Part shown: piece after piece, positions 27,988 through 36,357 of the stretch | Layout of the letters: every line of letters begins with the position of its first letter | Position numbering within the stretch: the first letter of the stretch is position 1 | Source of the DNA: Litorilinea aerophila | Lineage (GTDB): Bacteria > Chloroflexota > Anaerolineae > Caldilineales > Caldilineaceae | DNA length: 64,000 nucleotides | Reading direction: 5' to 3' | Assembly (NCBI RefSeq): GCF_006569185.2 | Contig: NZ_VIGC02000015.1 | Location: 62,001-126,000, forward strand | Notes under the pieces: model-generated | What the model saw: only the letters and a program-made list of their open reading frames with translations | Told to the model about the DNA's origin: nothing | The model's database searches: none | Made by a program: the position numbers and the translations under genes

Positions 27988-28599
27988 ATGACCGCCAAGA
28001 CACCCGGCTCGCCTCCTGGCAAAGGCAAAGCCATCTCCCTGGCCACCCTGATCCTGGCCCTGGCCATCTACCTGCTCCTGCAGGCCAACCCTGGGCTGGT
28101 TCCGGTGGTCAACGAGCTGCTGCAGACGGCAGCGCCCGCCGATTCTGCCACCCTGGCGGCCCCGGCGGAAACACCCCCGGCCGAGGTCGGACAGGCGCCG
28201 TCCGCCGGCACGTCTACCCCCGCGCCCCAACAGGAGGCTGTCCCCCGGCCTCCTGCCACCGAAATCCCGGCCACGCCCTCCCCCCTGGCCACCACGCCCA
28301 AGCAGTCGCCGCCGGACGACGGCCTGCCCACCATCGCCTTCGACCAGCTGCCCCAAGAGGCCCAGGAGACCATCGCCCTCATCGACCAGGGCGGGCCCTT
28401 CCCCTTCAGCAAGGATGGCAGCATCTTCCAGAACCGGGAACGGCTGTTGCCCTTGCGGCCCCGGGGCTACTATCGGGAATACACCGTCATCACGCCAGGC
28501 GAGCCGGATCGGGGCGCACGGCGCATTGTGGCCGGCGCAGGTGGGGAGCTCTACTACACCGATGACCACTACGCCAGCTTCAAACGGGTAATCCGCTGA
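27988..28599 (+). CDS. Membrane-anchored guanyl-type ribonuclease (RNase Sa/barnase family)
   Basis: 203 residues. A transmembrane or uncleaved signal segment (residues 16-32) and a Pro/Thr/Ala-rich linker of about 70 residues precede an RNase N1/T1-type domain at 110-203. The catalytic set of RNase Sa is complete: Glu164 in YYREYTV, Arg175 and Arg179 in DRGARR, His194 in DDHY. The disulfide cysteines of RNase Sa are absent. The domain should sit outside the membrane and cut RNA after G. The next gene encodes a barstar-type inhibitor and overlaps the stop (TGATG), so this is a toxin-immunity pair. It lies 13 bases after the sulfatase gene. Confidence 0.92.
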   Translation: MTAKTPGSPPGKGKAISLATLILALAIYLLLQANPGLVPVVNELLQTAAPADSATLAAPAETPPAEVGQAPSAGTSTPAPQQEAVPRPPATEIPATPSPLATTPKQSPPDDGLPTIAFDQLPQEAQETIALIDQGGPFPFSKDGSIFQNRERLLPLRPRGYYREYTVITPGEPDRGARRIVAGAGGELYYTDDHYASFKRVIR

Positions 28600-29063
28600 T
28601 GCCATCCCTGGATGCCCTCCTGACTCAAGAGAATCCATCAGGCCTCTACCGCCTGGACTGGACGGGCGACCCGGCAGCCCTGGCGGAGACTGTGGCCGCC
28701 CGGGGCTGGCGCGTCTTCTTCCTGGATGGCCGCCGGGCCGTCGACAAGCCATCCTTCCTGCGCCTGGCCGCCGAAGCCATGGCCTTTCCGGGCTACTTCG
28801 GTTGGAACTGGGACGCGTTCGAGGAGTGCCTCACCGATCTGGCCTGGGTCCCCGCGGCCGGCTACCTCATCCTCTACGAGGACCCGGTGACCCTGGCCGC
28901 CCATGCGCCGGAGGTGTGGGCCACGGCCTATGCCATCTTGGCCGACGCCGTCGAAACCTGGCGGCAGACAGCCACCCCCATGGTCATCCTCCTGCGGGGT
29001 GGCGACCATCTCCTGGCCCACCTGCCGGCGGTGACGGTGACTCCCGGCGAGGAACAAGTCTGA
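28599..29063 (+). CDS. Barstar-family ribonuclease inhibitor
   Basis: 154 residues with the barstar core YFGWNWDAFEECLTDL near 66-81. Asp72 corresponds to barstar Asp35, the residue that plugs the RNase active site, and Glu76 corresponds to Asp39. VFFLDGRRAVDKPSFL (39-54) is the first strand and helix. It has no signal peptide, so it stays in the cytoplasm to neutralise the RNase encoded just upstream. The ATG overlaps the RNase stop codon, which couples inhibitor synthesis to toxin synthesis. Confidence 0.93.
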   Translation: MPSLDALLTQENPSGLYRLDWTGDPAALAETVAARGWRVFFLDGRRAVDKPSFLRLAAEAMAFPGYFGWNWDAFEECLTDLAWVPAAGYLILYEDPVTLAAHAPEVWATAYAILADAVETWRQTATPMVILLRGGDHLLAHLPAVTVTPGEEQV

Positions 29064-29086
29064 GCATTTTGTGGAGGTTATACCCA

Positions 29087-29884
29087 TTGATTCGCGTCAT
29101 TGCCCTGGATCTGGACGATACCCTGCTGCGGAGTGACAAGACCGTCAGTCCGGAGAGCCTGGCCCTGCTGCGGCGATGGCGGGCCCAGGGCCATCACCTG
29201 GTTATCGCCACCGGCCGCCCACCCCGCACCGTGGCCGAAGTGCTCCCCCGGGAACTGTTCGACGTGCCCTGGGTCTGCTACAACGGCGCGGCCATCCAGA
29301 TAGACGGCCGGACCATCTTCCAGGATCTCATCCCTCCGGAGGACACCCGGACCATCGTGGAGATGATCCAGGCCCGGCTGCCCGATTGCATCGTGGGGCT
29401 GGAGGTGGACAACATCCTCTACTTGAATCGGGCCATCCAGCGCACGTCTCCCTACCAGGTGGCCGACCTGCGGCGGATCTGCCACCAGCCCGCGGCCAAA
29501 ATTCTCTTCTTTCAGGACGCCCAATTTCAGGAGATCATGGCCGACCTGCGTCCCCTGCTCCAGGCCCTGCCGGCCAGTACCCGGGCCCTCCTGTCGGAAA
29601 AGTACAACCTGGTGCAGATCCTTTCCCACAGTGCGGATAAGGCCCGGGCCCTGGAGATGGTGGTGCAACAGTGGGGGTTGGGGCTGGAGCATGTGATGGC
29701 TTTCGGCGACGACGTCAACGATGTGGAGATGGTGCGCCGGGCAGGCCTGGGTGTGGCCGTGGCCAATGCGGTGGCCGAGGTGAAGGCCGTGGCCGATCAC
29801 ATCACCGCCAGCAACGACGAGGATGGCGTCGCCCAGGCCCTGGAGGCGCTCCTCGCCGGGCAGCTGGAGTCGGGCGTTGGGTAA
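29087..29884 (+). CDS. HAD-superfamily hydrolase, Cof type
   Basis: 265 residues starting at TTG 29087, with GGAGG at 29073-29077 nine bases upstream. Motif I is Asp8-Leu-Asp10-Asp-Thr (ALDLDDTLLRS), motif II is VIATGRP, and motif IV is MAFGDDVNDVEM. The C2B-type cap lies between motifs II and III. Cof-type enzymes dephosphorylate sugar phosphates or flavin precursors. The frame is open upstream, but that part overlaps the barstar gene and lacks a ribosome site. In this context a sugar phosphatase is likely. Confidence 0.9.
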   Translation: MIRVIALDLDDTLLRSDKTVSPESLALLRRWRAQGHHLVIATGRPPRTVAEVLPRELFDVPWVCYNGAAIQIDGRTIFQDLIPPEDTRTIVEMIQARLPDCIVGLEVDNILYLNRAIQRTSPYQVADLRRICHQPAAKILFFQDAQFQEIMADLRPLLQALPASTRALLSEKYNLVQILSHSADKARALEMVVQQWGLGLEHVMAFGDDVNDVEMVRRAGLGVAVANAVAEVKAVADHITASNDEDGVAQALEALLAGQLESGVG

Positions 29885-29904
29885 GCCGACCCTTCCCCGG
29901 GCCA

Positions 29905-29913
29905 TGATATAAT
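29905..29913 (+). promoter_or_regulatory. Extended -10 promoter before the PfkB gene
   Basis: TGATATAAT is a perfect TATAAT with the TGn extension. No good -35 box is seen at the usual distance, which extended -10 promoters tolerate. Transcription would run through the tandem hairpin repeat at 29933-30116. Confidence 0.55.
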
Positions 29914-29932
29914 GGCTTGACCCGCCCACCAC

Positions 29933-30116
29933 GTAGGTCACGCATCCCTGCGTGACTTGGGCACACGAACCGGCACGCCCGACTGTCCGGCCAGGAGACC
30001 GGACCGACGGGTCCATGGATCGTCATCGCCAGGGCTGCGTAGGTCACGCTTCCCTGCGTGACAGGGGCACACGAACCGGCACGCCCGGCTGTCCGGCCAA
30101 GAGACCGGACCTGCGG
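29933..30116 (+). repeat. Tandem pair of 78-bp two-hairpin repeats
   Basis: Copies at 29933-30010 and 30039-30116 (period 106) differ at a few bases. Each holds the hairpin GTCACGC/GCGTGAC and a second hairpin GTCCGG/CCGGAC. They form the leader of the PfkB gene if the -10 at 29908 is used. Confidence 0.9.
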
Positions 30117-30158
30117 AGCAAGATGCATGAAGCGTGAATCCAAGCCAAAGGATGTCGT

Positions 30159-31358
30159 ATGAGCCAGATTGATGTCATCGTAGCCGGGCATCTCTGCCTG
30201 GACATCATCCCCACCTTTGGACAGGAACGGACCGGCGTGGAGCACCTGCTGGCGCCCGGCCGGCTGGTTCACGTCGGCCCGGCCCAGATTGCCACCGGCG
30301 GCGCTGTCTCCAACACCGGCCTGGCCTTGCACCGCCTGGGCGTAACCACCCGGCTCATGGGCAAAGTGGGCGCCGACCTCTTCGGCCAGGCCATCCTGGA
30401 GGTCATCCGCCGGCGGGATCCACGCCTGGCCGAGACCATGATCGTCGATGAAACCGTGCCCAGCTCCTACACCATTGTCATCAACCCGCCCGGCGTGGAT
30501 CGCAGCTTCCTCCACTGCCCTGGCGCCAACGACACCTTCAGCTCCGCTGACGTCCAGAGCGAGCAGCTGGTCGGCGCCCGCATCTTCCACTTTGGCTATC
30601 CACCCCTCATGCGCCAGATGTACGCCGACGGCGGCGTGGAACTGTCCACCCTACTCCGTCGGGCCAGGAACGCAGGCCTGATCACGTCCCTGGACATGGC
30701 CCACGTGGACAGCCAGTCGGCCGCCGGTCAGGTGGACTGGCGCGCATGGCTACACGAATGCCTCCCCACGGTGGACCTTTTCCTGCCCAACCTGGAAGAA
30801 GCCTTCTTCATACTGGACCGGAAGCGATTCCAGGCCACGGTGGAACGGGCAGGCGACGCTGGCCTCCTGGCCGCGGTGGACGGCGCCCTCCTGGGCGAGC
30901 TGGCCGACCAATTGTTGACCCTGGGCGCGGCTGTGGTAGGCTTAAAACTGGGCGAGCAGGGCCTCTACCTGCGCACCACTTCGAACCCGGCGCGACTGGC
31001 CTCCCTGGGGTTGGAACCGGTCTGGCTGGGCCGGGAGCTCCTGGCGCCGGCCTTCCAGGTTCAGGTGGTGGGCACCACCGGCGCCGGCGACTGTGCCATT
31101 GCCGGTTTCCTGGCCGCCCTTTTGCGGGGACTTCCCCCGGAAGCTAGCCTGACCGCCGCCACGGCCGCGGGCGCCTGCAACGTGGAACAGGCCGACGCCA
31201 TCAGCGGCATGATGTCCTGGGACGCCATGTGGCAGCGGGTCCAGGCCGGCTGGCCCCAGCGCCCTGTGGGCCTCTCCCTGCCAGACTGGCAGTGGGATGC
31301 GTCGGCCGGCCTCTGGCGGGGGCCCCGAGATGGACGAAAAGAAGGACAAGGAGTATGA
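30159..31358 (+). CDS. PfkB-family carbohydrate kinase
   Basis: 399 residues, somewhat longer than the usual 300-330. PfkB signature 1 appears as QIATGGAVSNTGLALHRLG near residues 45-63, and signature 2 as GTTGAGDCAIAGFLAALL with catalytic base Asp311. The ATG at 30159 follows AAGGATG. Its stop overlaps the ATG of the D-lyxose isomerase gene (ATGA). Together the two suggest isomerisation of an imported aldose to the ketose and phosphorylation, for example D-lyxose to D-xylulose and then xylulose phosphate. The substrate is inferred from context. Confidence 0.92.
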   Translation: MSQIDVIVAGHLCLDIIPTFGQERTGVEHLLAPGRLVHVGPAQIATGGAVSNTGLALHRLGVTTRLMGKVGADLFGQAILEVIRRRDPRLAETMIVDETVPSSYTIVINPPGVDRSFLHCPGANDTFSSADVQSEQLVGARIFHFGYPPLMRQMYADGGVELSTLLRRARNAGLITSLDMAHVDSQSAAGQVDWRAWLHECLPTVDLFLPNLEEAFFILDRKRFQATVERAGDAGLLAAVDGALLGELADQLLTLGAAVVGLKLGEQGLYLRTTSNPARLASLGLEPVWLGRELLAPAFQVQVVGTTGAGDCAIAGFLAALLRGLPPEASLTAATAAGACNVEQADAISGMMSWDAMWQRVQAGWPQRPVGLSLPDWQWDASAGLWRGPRDGRKEGQGV

Positions 31359-32053
31359 AACGTTCAGAAATCAACGCCATCATACGCGATGCCGATGCCT
31401 TCATCCGGCGGCAGGGCTTTCACCTGCCCCCCTTTGCCTACTGGACGCCCGAGGAGTGGCGTCAAAAAGGGGATGAAGTGGAAGAGATTGTGGCCCGGGG
31501 CCTGGGCTGGGATATCACCGACTTTGGCCAGGGCGACTACGCCCGGATCGGCCTCTTCCTCTTCACCCTGCGCAACGGCGATGTGGCCAACTTGCGGGCT
31601 GGGCGGGGCAAGCTCTACGCCGAGAAGCTGCTCATCGTCGACGTGGACCAGGTGACTCCCCTCCACTTTCACTGGCTGAAGACCGAAGACATCATCAACC
31701 GGGGAGGCGGCAAGCTGGTGATCCAGCTCTACAATGCCACGCCGGACGAAGGCCTGGCCGACAGCGACGTCACCGTCAGCACCGACGGCGTCCGGCGCAC
31801 GGTCAAAGCCGGCGACACCATCGTACTCAGCCCGGGCGAAAGCATCACCCTGCCGCCCTATTGCTATCACAAGTTCTGGGGGGCGGAGAGCCGGGTACTG
31901 GTGGGTGAAGTCTCCACTGTGAACGACGATGCCACCGACAACCGATTCTATGAACCGGTAGGGCGCTTCCCTGCCATCGAAGAAGATGAACCGCCCCTGT
32001 ATCTCCTGGTGAACGACTACGCCAGGTACTATCGGGCGGGAACGTCCATTTGA
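31355..32053 (+). CDS. D-lyxose ketol-isomerase (cupin)
   Basis: 232 residues, the usual length for D-lyxose/D-mannose isomerases. The metal site is His104 and His106 in HFHWLKTE, Glu111, and His172 in PPYCYHKFWG. GEVSTVNDDATDNRFYEP near residues 186-203 is a family signature. The enzyme interconverts D-lyxose with D-xylulose and D-mannose with D-fructose. The ATG at 31355 has AAGGAG just upstream and overlaps the kinase stop. The next gene overlaps its own stop, so kinase, isomerase and binding protein are one transcription unit. Confidence 0.92.
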   Translation: MKRSEINAIIRDADAFIRRQGFHLPPFAYWTPEEWRQKGDEVEEIVARGLGWDITDFGQGDYARIGLFLFTLRNGDVANLRAGRGKLYAEKLLIVDVDQVTPLHFHWLKTEDIINRGGGKLVIQLYNATPDEGLADSDVTVSTDGVRRTVKAGDTIVLSPGESITLPPYCYHKFWGAESRVLVGEVSTVNDDATDNRFYEPVGRFPAIEEDEPPLYLLVNDYARYYRAGTSI

Positions 32054-34470
32054 CCACCATGGATAAACGCATTCAACGTACACTCCTCTTCCTGCTGCCT
32101 GCCCTGCTGCTGGCAGGTCTGGCGCTGGCCAACTGCGGCGCGCCTCGGCCCGGAAATACCACCCAGTCGGCCGTCCAGGGGCGTATCCTCCTCTGGCACG
32201 CCTGGACCGAGCAGGAAACCACCGTCCTCAACGAGATTCTGGGCCGCTTCAAAGAGATTCACCCAGGCGCCACCATCAAACAACAGTCCTTTGCCAGCCA
32301 GGAAGAGTTGCGCCGGGCCTTCGAGGCCGCCGCAGATTCTGGCCTGGGTCCGGACCTGCTGTTGGGGCCCAACGACTGGATCCGTCCCCTGGCGGATCAG
32401 GGATTTATCGCCGACATCAGCGGCGAGATCTCCGAGGACATCTTGCAGCGCTACATGGACGCCACCCTGGCGGAAGTCCGCTACGGCGACGGGCTCTACG
32501 GCCTGCCCCAATCCCTGAACACCCTGGCCCTCTACTACAACCGCACCATCGTAGACACCCCCCCCAGAACCCTGGACGAGCTCCTGGCCCAGGCCGCCGC
32601 CGGCAGGCTGGTCACCATGAGCACCAACTTCTACGACGCCTTTTGGGGCGTGCAGGCCTTTGGCGGCCAGCTCATGGATCAGGAAGGGCGGGTGATCCTG
32701 GATCAGGGTGGCTTCGCCAACTGGCTGGCCTGGCTGGAGATGGCCCGGGATGCCCCGGGCATGATCCTGGACACCAACCGGGATGCCCTGCGGACCCGCT
32801 TCCTGGAAGGGGGTGTCGCCTACTACGTGGGCGACGCCCGGGAATACCCGGCCATTGCCGAGGCCCTGGGCAGCGACCAGGTGGGGGTGGCCCCCTTGCC
32901 GGCCGGCCCCAATGGCCCGGCCGGTCCTTTCCTCAGCGTTCAGGCTTTCCTGTTCAACAGCGCCTCCTCGGCCAACCAGCGCCGGGTGGCCCTGGAAGTG
33001 GCCCAGTTTGTGACCAATGCCGAACAGAGCGCCACCCTGATGCGACGGGTGGGCCAGGTCCCGGCCAACGTGCGGGTGCGCATCAACCCCCGGCTCAACC
33101 CCGTGGTCAACAGCTTTGCCACCCAGGCCCGCACAGCCGTCCCTGTGCCCAACGTCCCTCAGATGGATGCAGTCTGGCGGCTGGCCGATGATGCCTACGT
33201 CAAGGTGTTGGAAGGGGTGTTGGAGCCGGCCGAAGCCGCCGCCGCCGTCACCGCGGCCATCAATGAAGCCAACGGCATCCCGCCCCTGGCCGTGGCAGAC
33301 TATAGCTGCCCCGGCCCTGGGACCATTCGCCTGGCCCACAGCCTGGACGGCGCCGACGCCCAGGTGGTGGACACCCTGGCTGCCCTCTTCAGCGCCCAAT
33401 GCCCGGGTACCCAGGTCGAAGTTACCCGTATGTCCCCCTCGGCCTTGCGCAACAGCCTCCAGGCCGGGACAGACGACCGGCAGCCCACCCTCATCCTGGC
33501 CTCCCATCTTTGGGTGCCGGAACTGGTGATGGGGGAAGAGATCCGGAACATCAGCGGGCTGGTGAACGGCCAGCTCCTGCAACGCTACCGCCCCTTCGCC
33601 GTGGACGGCCTCCGCTACCAGAACGGCCTCTACGGCATTCCAGCCTTCTTCGATGTCTCGGCTCTCTACTACAACCGGACGCTGGTCAACCAGCCGGCCC
33701 GGACACTGACGGATCTGCGGACGCAACTGGCCGACGGCATCCCGGTGACCCTGGACATTCGCTTCGACCAGGCCTACTGGGGAGTCGGCGCCTTCGGCGG
33801 CCGCCTTTTCGACGCCCAGGGCCAGATCTTCCTGGACGATGGCGGCTTTGCCAACTGGCTGGCCTGGCTGAAGGAATCTCGCCAGGACTTCGGCCTGCGG
33901 GTAAGCCAGGACGAAGCGGTCATGAAGAGCGACTTTAAGACCGGCCGCTCGGCCTACTACGTGGGCGGCCCGAACGATCTGGCCGAGCTGCGGGAGGCGT
34001 TCCTGGATGGGGCGCTGGGGGTGTCGACCCTGCCCGCGGGGCCGGAAGGGGAAGCCACGCCTTTCCTCTGGGTGACCGGCTACCTGTTTAACGCCGCGGC
34101 CAGTGAAGACCAAAGCCGCATGGCCCTGGAATTCGTGAAATATGCCACCCTGCCGGACCGGCAGGCAATGGCCATCCGCATGGCCAGCCAGCTACCCTCC
34201 AACGCCAACATCGATCTGGGCCCCTATCCCCAGATCGCGGTCTTCGTGGATGCCGCCCGCTCGGCCATCCTCTATCCGACCTTCCCCCAGATAGAGACGG
34301 TCCGGCGGCTGGCTGCCTCGGTCTATCAGGCCGTGTTGATGGAGGGCGTACCGCCGACAGAGGCGGTGGCCGCGGCAGCTGCCGCCCTCAACGAGGCCAC
34401 CAATCCGGCGGCATCCGGCGGGGGGAGCAGTGACGCCGCCGGCCTGAATGGACCAAGCAACGGCCCTTGA
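32050..34470 (+). CDS. Double solute-binding lipoprotein (two fused family-1 domains)
   Basis: 806 residues, twice the normal length of a family-1 sugar-binding protein. A signal segment ends at lipobox Cys29 (ALANC). Two homologous halves follow with a period of about 378 residues: GGFANWLAWL occurs in both (DNA 32707 and 33841), ALYYNRT occurs in both, and AFWGVQAFGG matches AYWGVGAFGG. The first half starts like a classic binding protein (RILLWHAWTEQE), the second at IRLAHSLDGADAQ. The TTG at 32050 overlaps the isomerase stop; ATG 32059 is an alternative start. No permease follows. It may be a high-avidity receptor or a two-site sensor. The ligand is probably a sugar, from context. Confidence 0.9.
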   Translation: MTTMDKRIQRTLLFLLPALLLAGLALANCGAPRPGNTTQSAVQGRILLWHAWTEQETTVLNEILGRFKEIHPGATIKQQSFASQEELRRAFEAAADSGLGPDLLLGPNDWIRPLADQGFIADISGEISEDILQRYMDATLAEVRYGDGLYGLPQSLNTLALYYNRTIVDTPPRTLDELLAQAAAGRLVTMSTNFYDAFWGVQAFGGQLMDQEGRVILDQGGFANWLAWLEMARDAPGMILDTNRDALRTRFLEGGVAYYVGDAREYPAIAEALGSDQVGVAPLPAGPNGPAGPFLSVQAFLFNSASSANQRRVALEVAQFVTNAEQSATLMRRVGQVPANVRVRINPRLNPVVNSFATQARTAVPVPNVPQMDAVWRLADDAYVKVLEGVLEPAEAAAAVTAAINEANGIPPLAVADYSCPGPGTIRLAHSLDGADAQVVDTLAALFSAQCPGTQVEVTRMSPSALRNSLQAGTDDRQPTLILASHLWVPELVMGEEIRNISGLVNGQLLQRYRPFAVDGLRYQNGLYGIPAFFDVSALYYNRTLVNQPARTLTDLRTQLADGIPVTLDIRFDQAYWGVGAFGGRLFDAQGQIFLDDGGFANWLAWLKESRQDFGLRVSQDEAVMKSDFKTGRSAYYVGGPNDLAELREAFLDGALGVSTLPAGPEGEATPFLWVTGYLFNAAASEDQSRMALEFVKYATLPDRQAMAIRMASQLPSNANIDLGPYPQIAVFVDAARSAILYPTFPQIETVRRLAASVYQAVLMEGVPPTEAVAAAAAALNEATNPAASGGGSSDAAGLNGPSNGP

Positions 34471-34560
34471 AGCACGGGCTGATTGGATCCACAGGTTTCA
34501 CAGATGGACAGAGATTTTTCGGAGAAAAGAGTGTGAGTTGGATTTAAGAAGGGAGAAGCG

Positions 34561-36078
34561 GTGGCTCAAGATCCCCGTTTGCAGGCGCTACTGAATATTT
34601 TTGATACCCTGTTTCTGGTGCTGGAGCGGCCGGTGGTCCAGCGACAGCTATTGGCCTTCGTGCTGGTGGTGCTGGTCGCCTGGTACCTCCCCCACCTGCT
34701 GAGCCGAATCCTGGCCAGGCTGGCGCCGGCCAAGCCCCGTGCCCCGGCGGCCAGTCGATGGCGGCGCTGGCAGCGCCGCATCTTGCGCTGGGCCCAGGCC
34801 GTCCAGTACACCTTCTTCCCGCTGCTGGGCCTCTTGCTGGGCCGGCTCACCATCGACTTCTTCGATGCCAACGGCTGGCGCAACGGGCTCATCGAGCTGT
34901 TGCTGCCCCTGTTCTGGCTCCTGCTGGCCTATCGCATCCTGGCAGGCCTGCTCCACGCCGTCCTGACGCCGGAAAACGCCCGGCTCTACAACCGACGTTT
35001 CCTGGGCCCGGTCTTTCTCATCCTGGTGCTGGGCATCCTCTCCAGCCGTCTCTCCGGGACCTTCCCCATTGGGGAGATCGAGCTGATCAACCTGCTGGAG
35101 ACGCCCATCACCCTCACCTCCCTCTTCCGGGCGGCCGTGGTGCTCTACCTTTTCATCGCCCTGGCCTGGATCAGCCGGGACCTGCTCAACCGCTACCTGG
35201 CCAGCCGGCCGGATGCGGACATGGGCGCGGCCAGCACCATCATGATCGTCAGCTACTACACCATCGTGGGCCTGGGCATCCTGACGTCCCTGAGCGCGCT
35301 GGGATTCAATCTCTCGGCCCTGACCATCATCTTCGGTGGCCTTTCGGTGGGCATCGGTTTTGGCCTGCAGGAGCTGGTGGCCAACTTCATCAGCGGCATC
35401 CTGCTTCTCTTCGAGCAGTCCCTGCGCCCGGGTGACGTGATCGAAGTCAGCGGCCAGCGAGGTACGGTTAACCAGCTCCGCATGCGGGCCACCGTGCTGC
35501 GCACCATCGACAACGTGGAGATCTTTGTGCCCAACAAGACCCTGCTCACCTCGTCCGTCTCCACCTACACCCACACCGACCGGATCGTGCGCCGGATCAT
35601 TCCCGTGGGTGTCAGCTACAGCAGCGACCCAACTCAGGTACGGGACATCCTGTTACGCATCGCCCAGAACCACGGCCTGGTCCTGAAAAACCCGGAGCCG
35701 GTGGTCTACTTCACCAACTTTGGCGAATCCAGCCTGGACTTCGAGCTGGCCGTGTGGGTGGAATCCCAGAACATGTTGAACGTCCTGAGCGACCTGCGCT
35801 TCATGATCTGGCGGGAGTTCGAAAAGAATCAGATCGAGATCCCCTTCCCCCAGCGGGATCTGCACCTGCGCAGCGGCATCCCCTGGGAGGCCCTCGCCGG
35901 GAAGCGCCCCCAGGAGGCCCCCCCACCCGACGGCGAAGAGGAGCAGACGGGGCCGGCCAAGCCCAAGCTGCCCAAGGACACCAAGCCAGAGCTGAGCCAG
36001 GGTGGGCAAAAGCGAGGCGGGTCCGACGCCCCGGCGGGGAAGCCGGCCGAGGCCGAAACCCGGCCCACGCCCCCGTAG
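34561..36078 (+). CDS. MscS-family mechanosensitive ion channel
   Basis: 505 residues. Several N-terminal membrane helices precede the MscS core: the pore helix LTIIFGGLSVGIGFGLQELV, then NFISGILLLFEQSLRPGD and the beta domain IEVSGQRGTVNQLRMRATVL. The C-terminal 60 residues are a Pro/Lys/Glu-rich tail (from about residue 443) likely to be cytosolic and disordered. The GTG start at 34561 has GGGAG upstream. The channel releases solutes during osmotic downshift. It appears to be a single-gene unit, with a dispersed CACAGATT-type repeat in the short gap before it. Confidence 0.93.
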   Translation: MAQDPRLQALLNIFDTLFLVLERPVVQRQLLAFVLVVLVAWYLPHLLSRILARLAPAKPRAPAASRWRRWQRRILRWAQAVQYTFFPLLGLLLGRLTIDFFDANGWRNGLIELLLPLFWLLLAYRILAGLLHAVLTPENARLYNRRFLGPVFLILVLGILSSRLSGTFPIGEIELINLLETPITLTSLFRAAVVLYLFIALAWISRDLLNRYLASRPDADMGAASTIMIVSYYTIVGLGILTSLSALGFNLSALTIIFGGLSVGIGFGLQELVANFISGILLLFEQSLRPGDVIEVSGQRGTVNQLRMRATVLRTIDNVEIFVPNKTLLTSSVSTYTHTDRIVRRIIPVGVSYSSDPTQVRDILLRIAQNHGLVLKNPEPVVYFTNFGESSLDFELAVWVESQNMLNVLSDLRFMIWREFEKNQIEIPFPQRDLHLRSGIPWEALAGKRPQEAPPPDGEEEQTGPAKPKLPKDTKPELSQGGQKRGGSDAPAGKPAEAETRPTPP

Positions 36079-36138
36079 GGCCACCGTTTCATTCAATGTG
36101 GACAAAAAATACTCTTCCGGGTTTGGGCAAAAATCGGC

Positions 36139-36167
36139 TTGTCTCCCCTGGCAATCCCTGCTATGAT
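36139..36167 (+). promoter_or_regulatory. Sigma-70-type promoter for the CBM48 gene
   Basis: TTGTCT at 36139-36144, a 17-base spacer and TATGAT at 36162-36167. Transcription would start close to the first hairpin of the structured leader. Confidence 0.65.
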
Positions 36168-36357
36168 CCCGGCGGGCACGGCAGGAGAGCCTGCCGCGCC
36201 GGGTAGCACTGATAGGCGACCGATTCCCGCCACAGATGGGAGGCTCATCTCCCAAATGGGTGCGAACCTGTTCGGTTCCCTGCGAAACCGGGGCGGGTAG
36301 CGCACATTGGTGGCAGATGAGCCGATGGCATTGTGTCACGACGGAATGAGGGAGAAC
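36168..36357 (+). promoter_or_regulatory. Structured 5' leader, possible RNA switch
   Basis: The leader starts with a strong hairpin at 36168-36203 (CCCGGCG and CGGCAGG arms with an AGAG loop). A branched unit closed by CCCGCC (36226-36231) and GGCGGG (36292-36297) follows, holding a GGGAG/CTCCC hairpin and a GAACC/GGTTC hairpin. The segment GGCTCATCT (36242-36250) is also perfectly complementary to AGATGAGCC (36315-36323), 25 bases before the ribosome site. Two mutually exclusive folds are therefore possible. It matches no riboswitch class that I recognise. Confidence 0.55.

Noticed and set aside
29933-30116. Possible CRISPR array
   Set aside because: Only two units of 78 bases, with hairpins and one 28-base gap; no short regular repeats and no cas genes.
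36207-36290. Possible hammerhead ribozyme (CTGATAG and GCGAAACC)
   Set aside because: The core needs CUGANGA; the sequence reads CTGATAG and the helices do not fit the three-way junction.
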